Part shown: one piece after another, positions 63,749 through 64,000 of the stretch
Position numbering within the stretch: position 1 is the stretch's first letter
How the letters are laid out: each line of letters opens with the position of its first letter
NCBI GenBank assembly: GCA_963513935.1
Contig: OY740773.1
Location: 95,961,291-96,025,290 of the forward strand
Length of the DNA: 64,000 nucleotides
Direction of reading: 5' to 3'
Source of the DNA: Aphrophora alni
Lineage: Eukaryota; Arthropoda; Insecta; Hemiptera; Aphrophoridae
The notes under the pieces: generated by a model
What the model was told of the DNA's origin: nothing
The model's input: the letters and a program-made list of their open reading frames with translations, nothing else
Database searches by the model: none
Position numbers and translations under genes: made by a program

Positions 63749-64000
63749 ATTTCTATATATATAGAAATAAAACATATATATATATAAACATATATAACAT
63801 ATATACATATGTTATTTCTCGTACAGTAATTGTTTTACGTTTCCATGACTACTTATTCATACAAAATATCCATTTAAACATTAAAGACCCTCAGGAGCTC
63901 AATTGTAGCGATTACGGGATAAGAAATCCCGAAGAATCCTTGTTTTCATAATATAGTCTTGCGCTATAATCTTTTATCTTTTCTATCACAACAATTCTTG

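Noticed and set aside
63691..63951. 86-codon plus-strand frame
   Set aside because: It mostly translates a TA microsatellite into Tyr-Ile repeats.

Overview
The window is a very AT-rich stretch of an animal nuclear genome, most likely an arthropod and probably an insect. The evidence is the mix of repeats: a mariner-type transposon, a Penelope-like element (PLE), a Ty3/gypsy-type LTR element, a LINE tail, long TA microsatellites and decayed virus-like capsid and protease genes. I found no convincing intact host gene, tRNA, rRNA or CRISPR array. Every protein-coding region I recognise belongs to a mobile or virus-like element, and every one is broken.

Layout. 1-4.1 kb is unassigned AT-rich DNA. 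At 4.1-6.0 kb a mariner-type element with 68-bp inverted ends and a TA target duplication carries a broken minus-strand transposase. A Penelope-like insertion with perfect 127-bp inverted terminal repeats and a 16-bp target duplication sits inside it. At 11.2-22.1 kb lies a nested cluster of long-LTR (about 1.8-2.0 kb) retrotransposons without recognisable gag-pol. It has initiator-tRNA-Met-like primer sites, G-rich polypurine tracts, a 1.26-kb inverted LTR pair around a 122-bp palindrome, and two further elements inserted in the 5' LTR with 4-bp target duplications. At 22.8-27.6 kb there is a gypsy-type element on the minus strand: 0.7-kb LTRs more than 99% alike, no gag, and a pol with two frame breaks and three stop codons.

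28-44 kb holds diverged dispersed and tandem repeats, foldback elements and microsatellites in otherwise featureless DNA. At 44.8-47.1 kb a higher-GC block on the plus strand contains, in order, a short basic protein with a GLYLKPY motif, an adenain/Ulp1-like cysteine protease relic, and two relics resembling a penton-like and a double-jelly-roll-like capsid protein. I read this as a decayed Polinton/adintovirus-like insertion. 51.8-56.4 kb looks like a degenerate tandem array with a period near 2 kb. 60.1-60.8 kb repeats the family seen at 37.5 kb. 62.7-63.7 kb is the 3' end of a LINE on the minus strand.

How the parts relate. The nesting gives relative ages. The PLE is younger than the mariner copy, and the two inserted LTR elements are younger than the LTR they interrupt. 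The gypsy LTRs are nearly identical although its pol is dead, so that copy was probably defective when it inserted. Similarity to named families is judged from motifs by eye. No database search was run.
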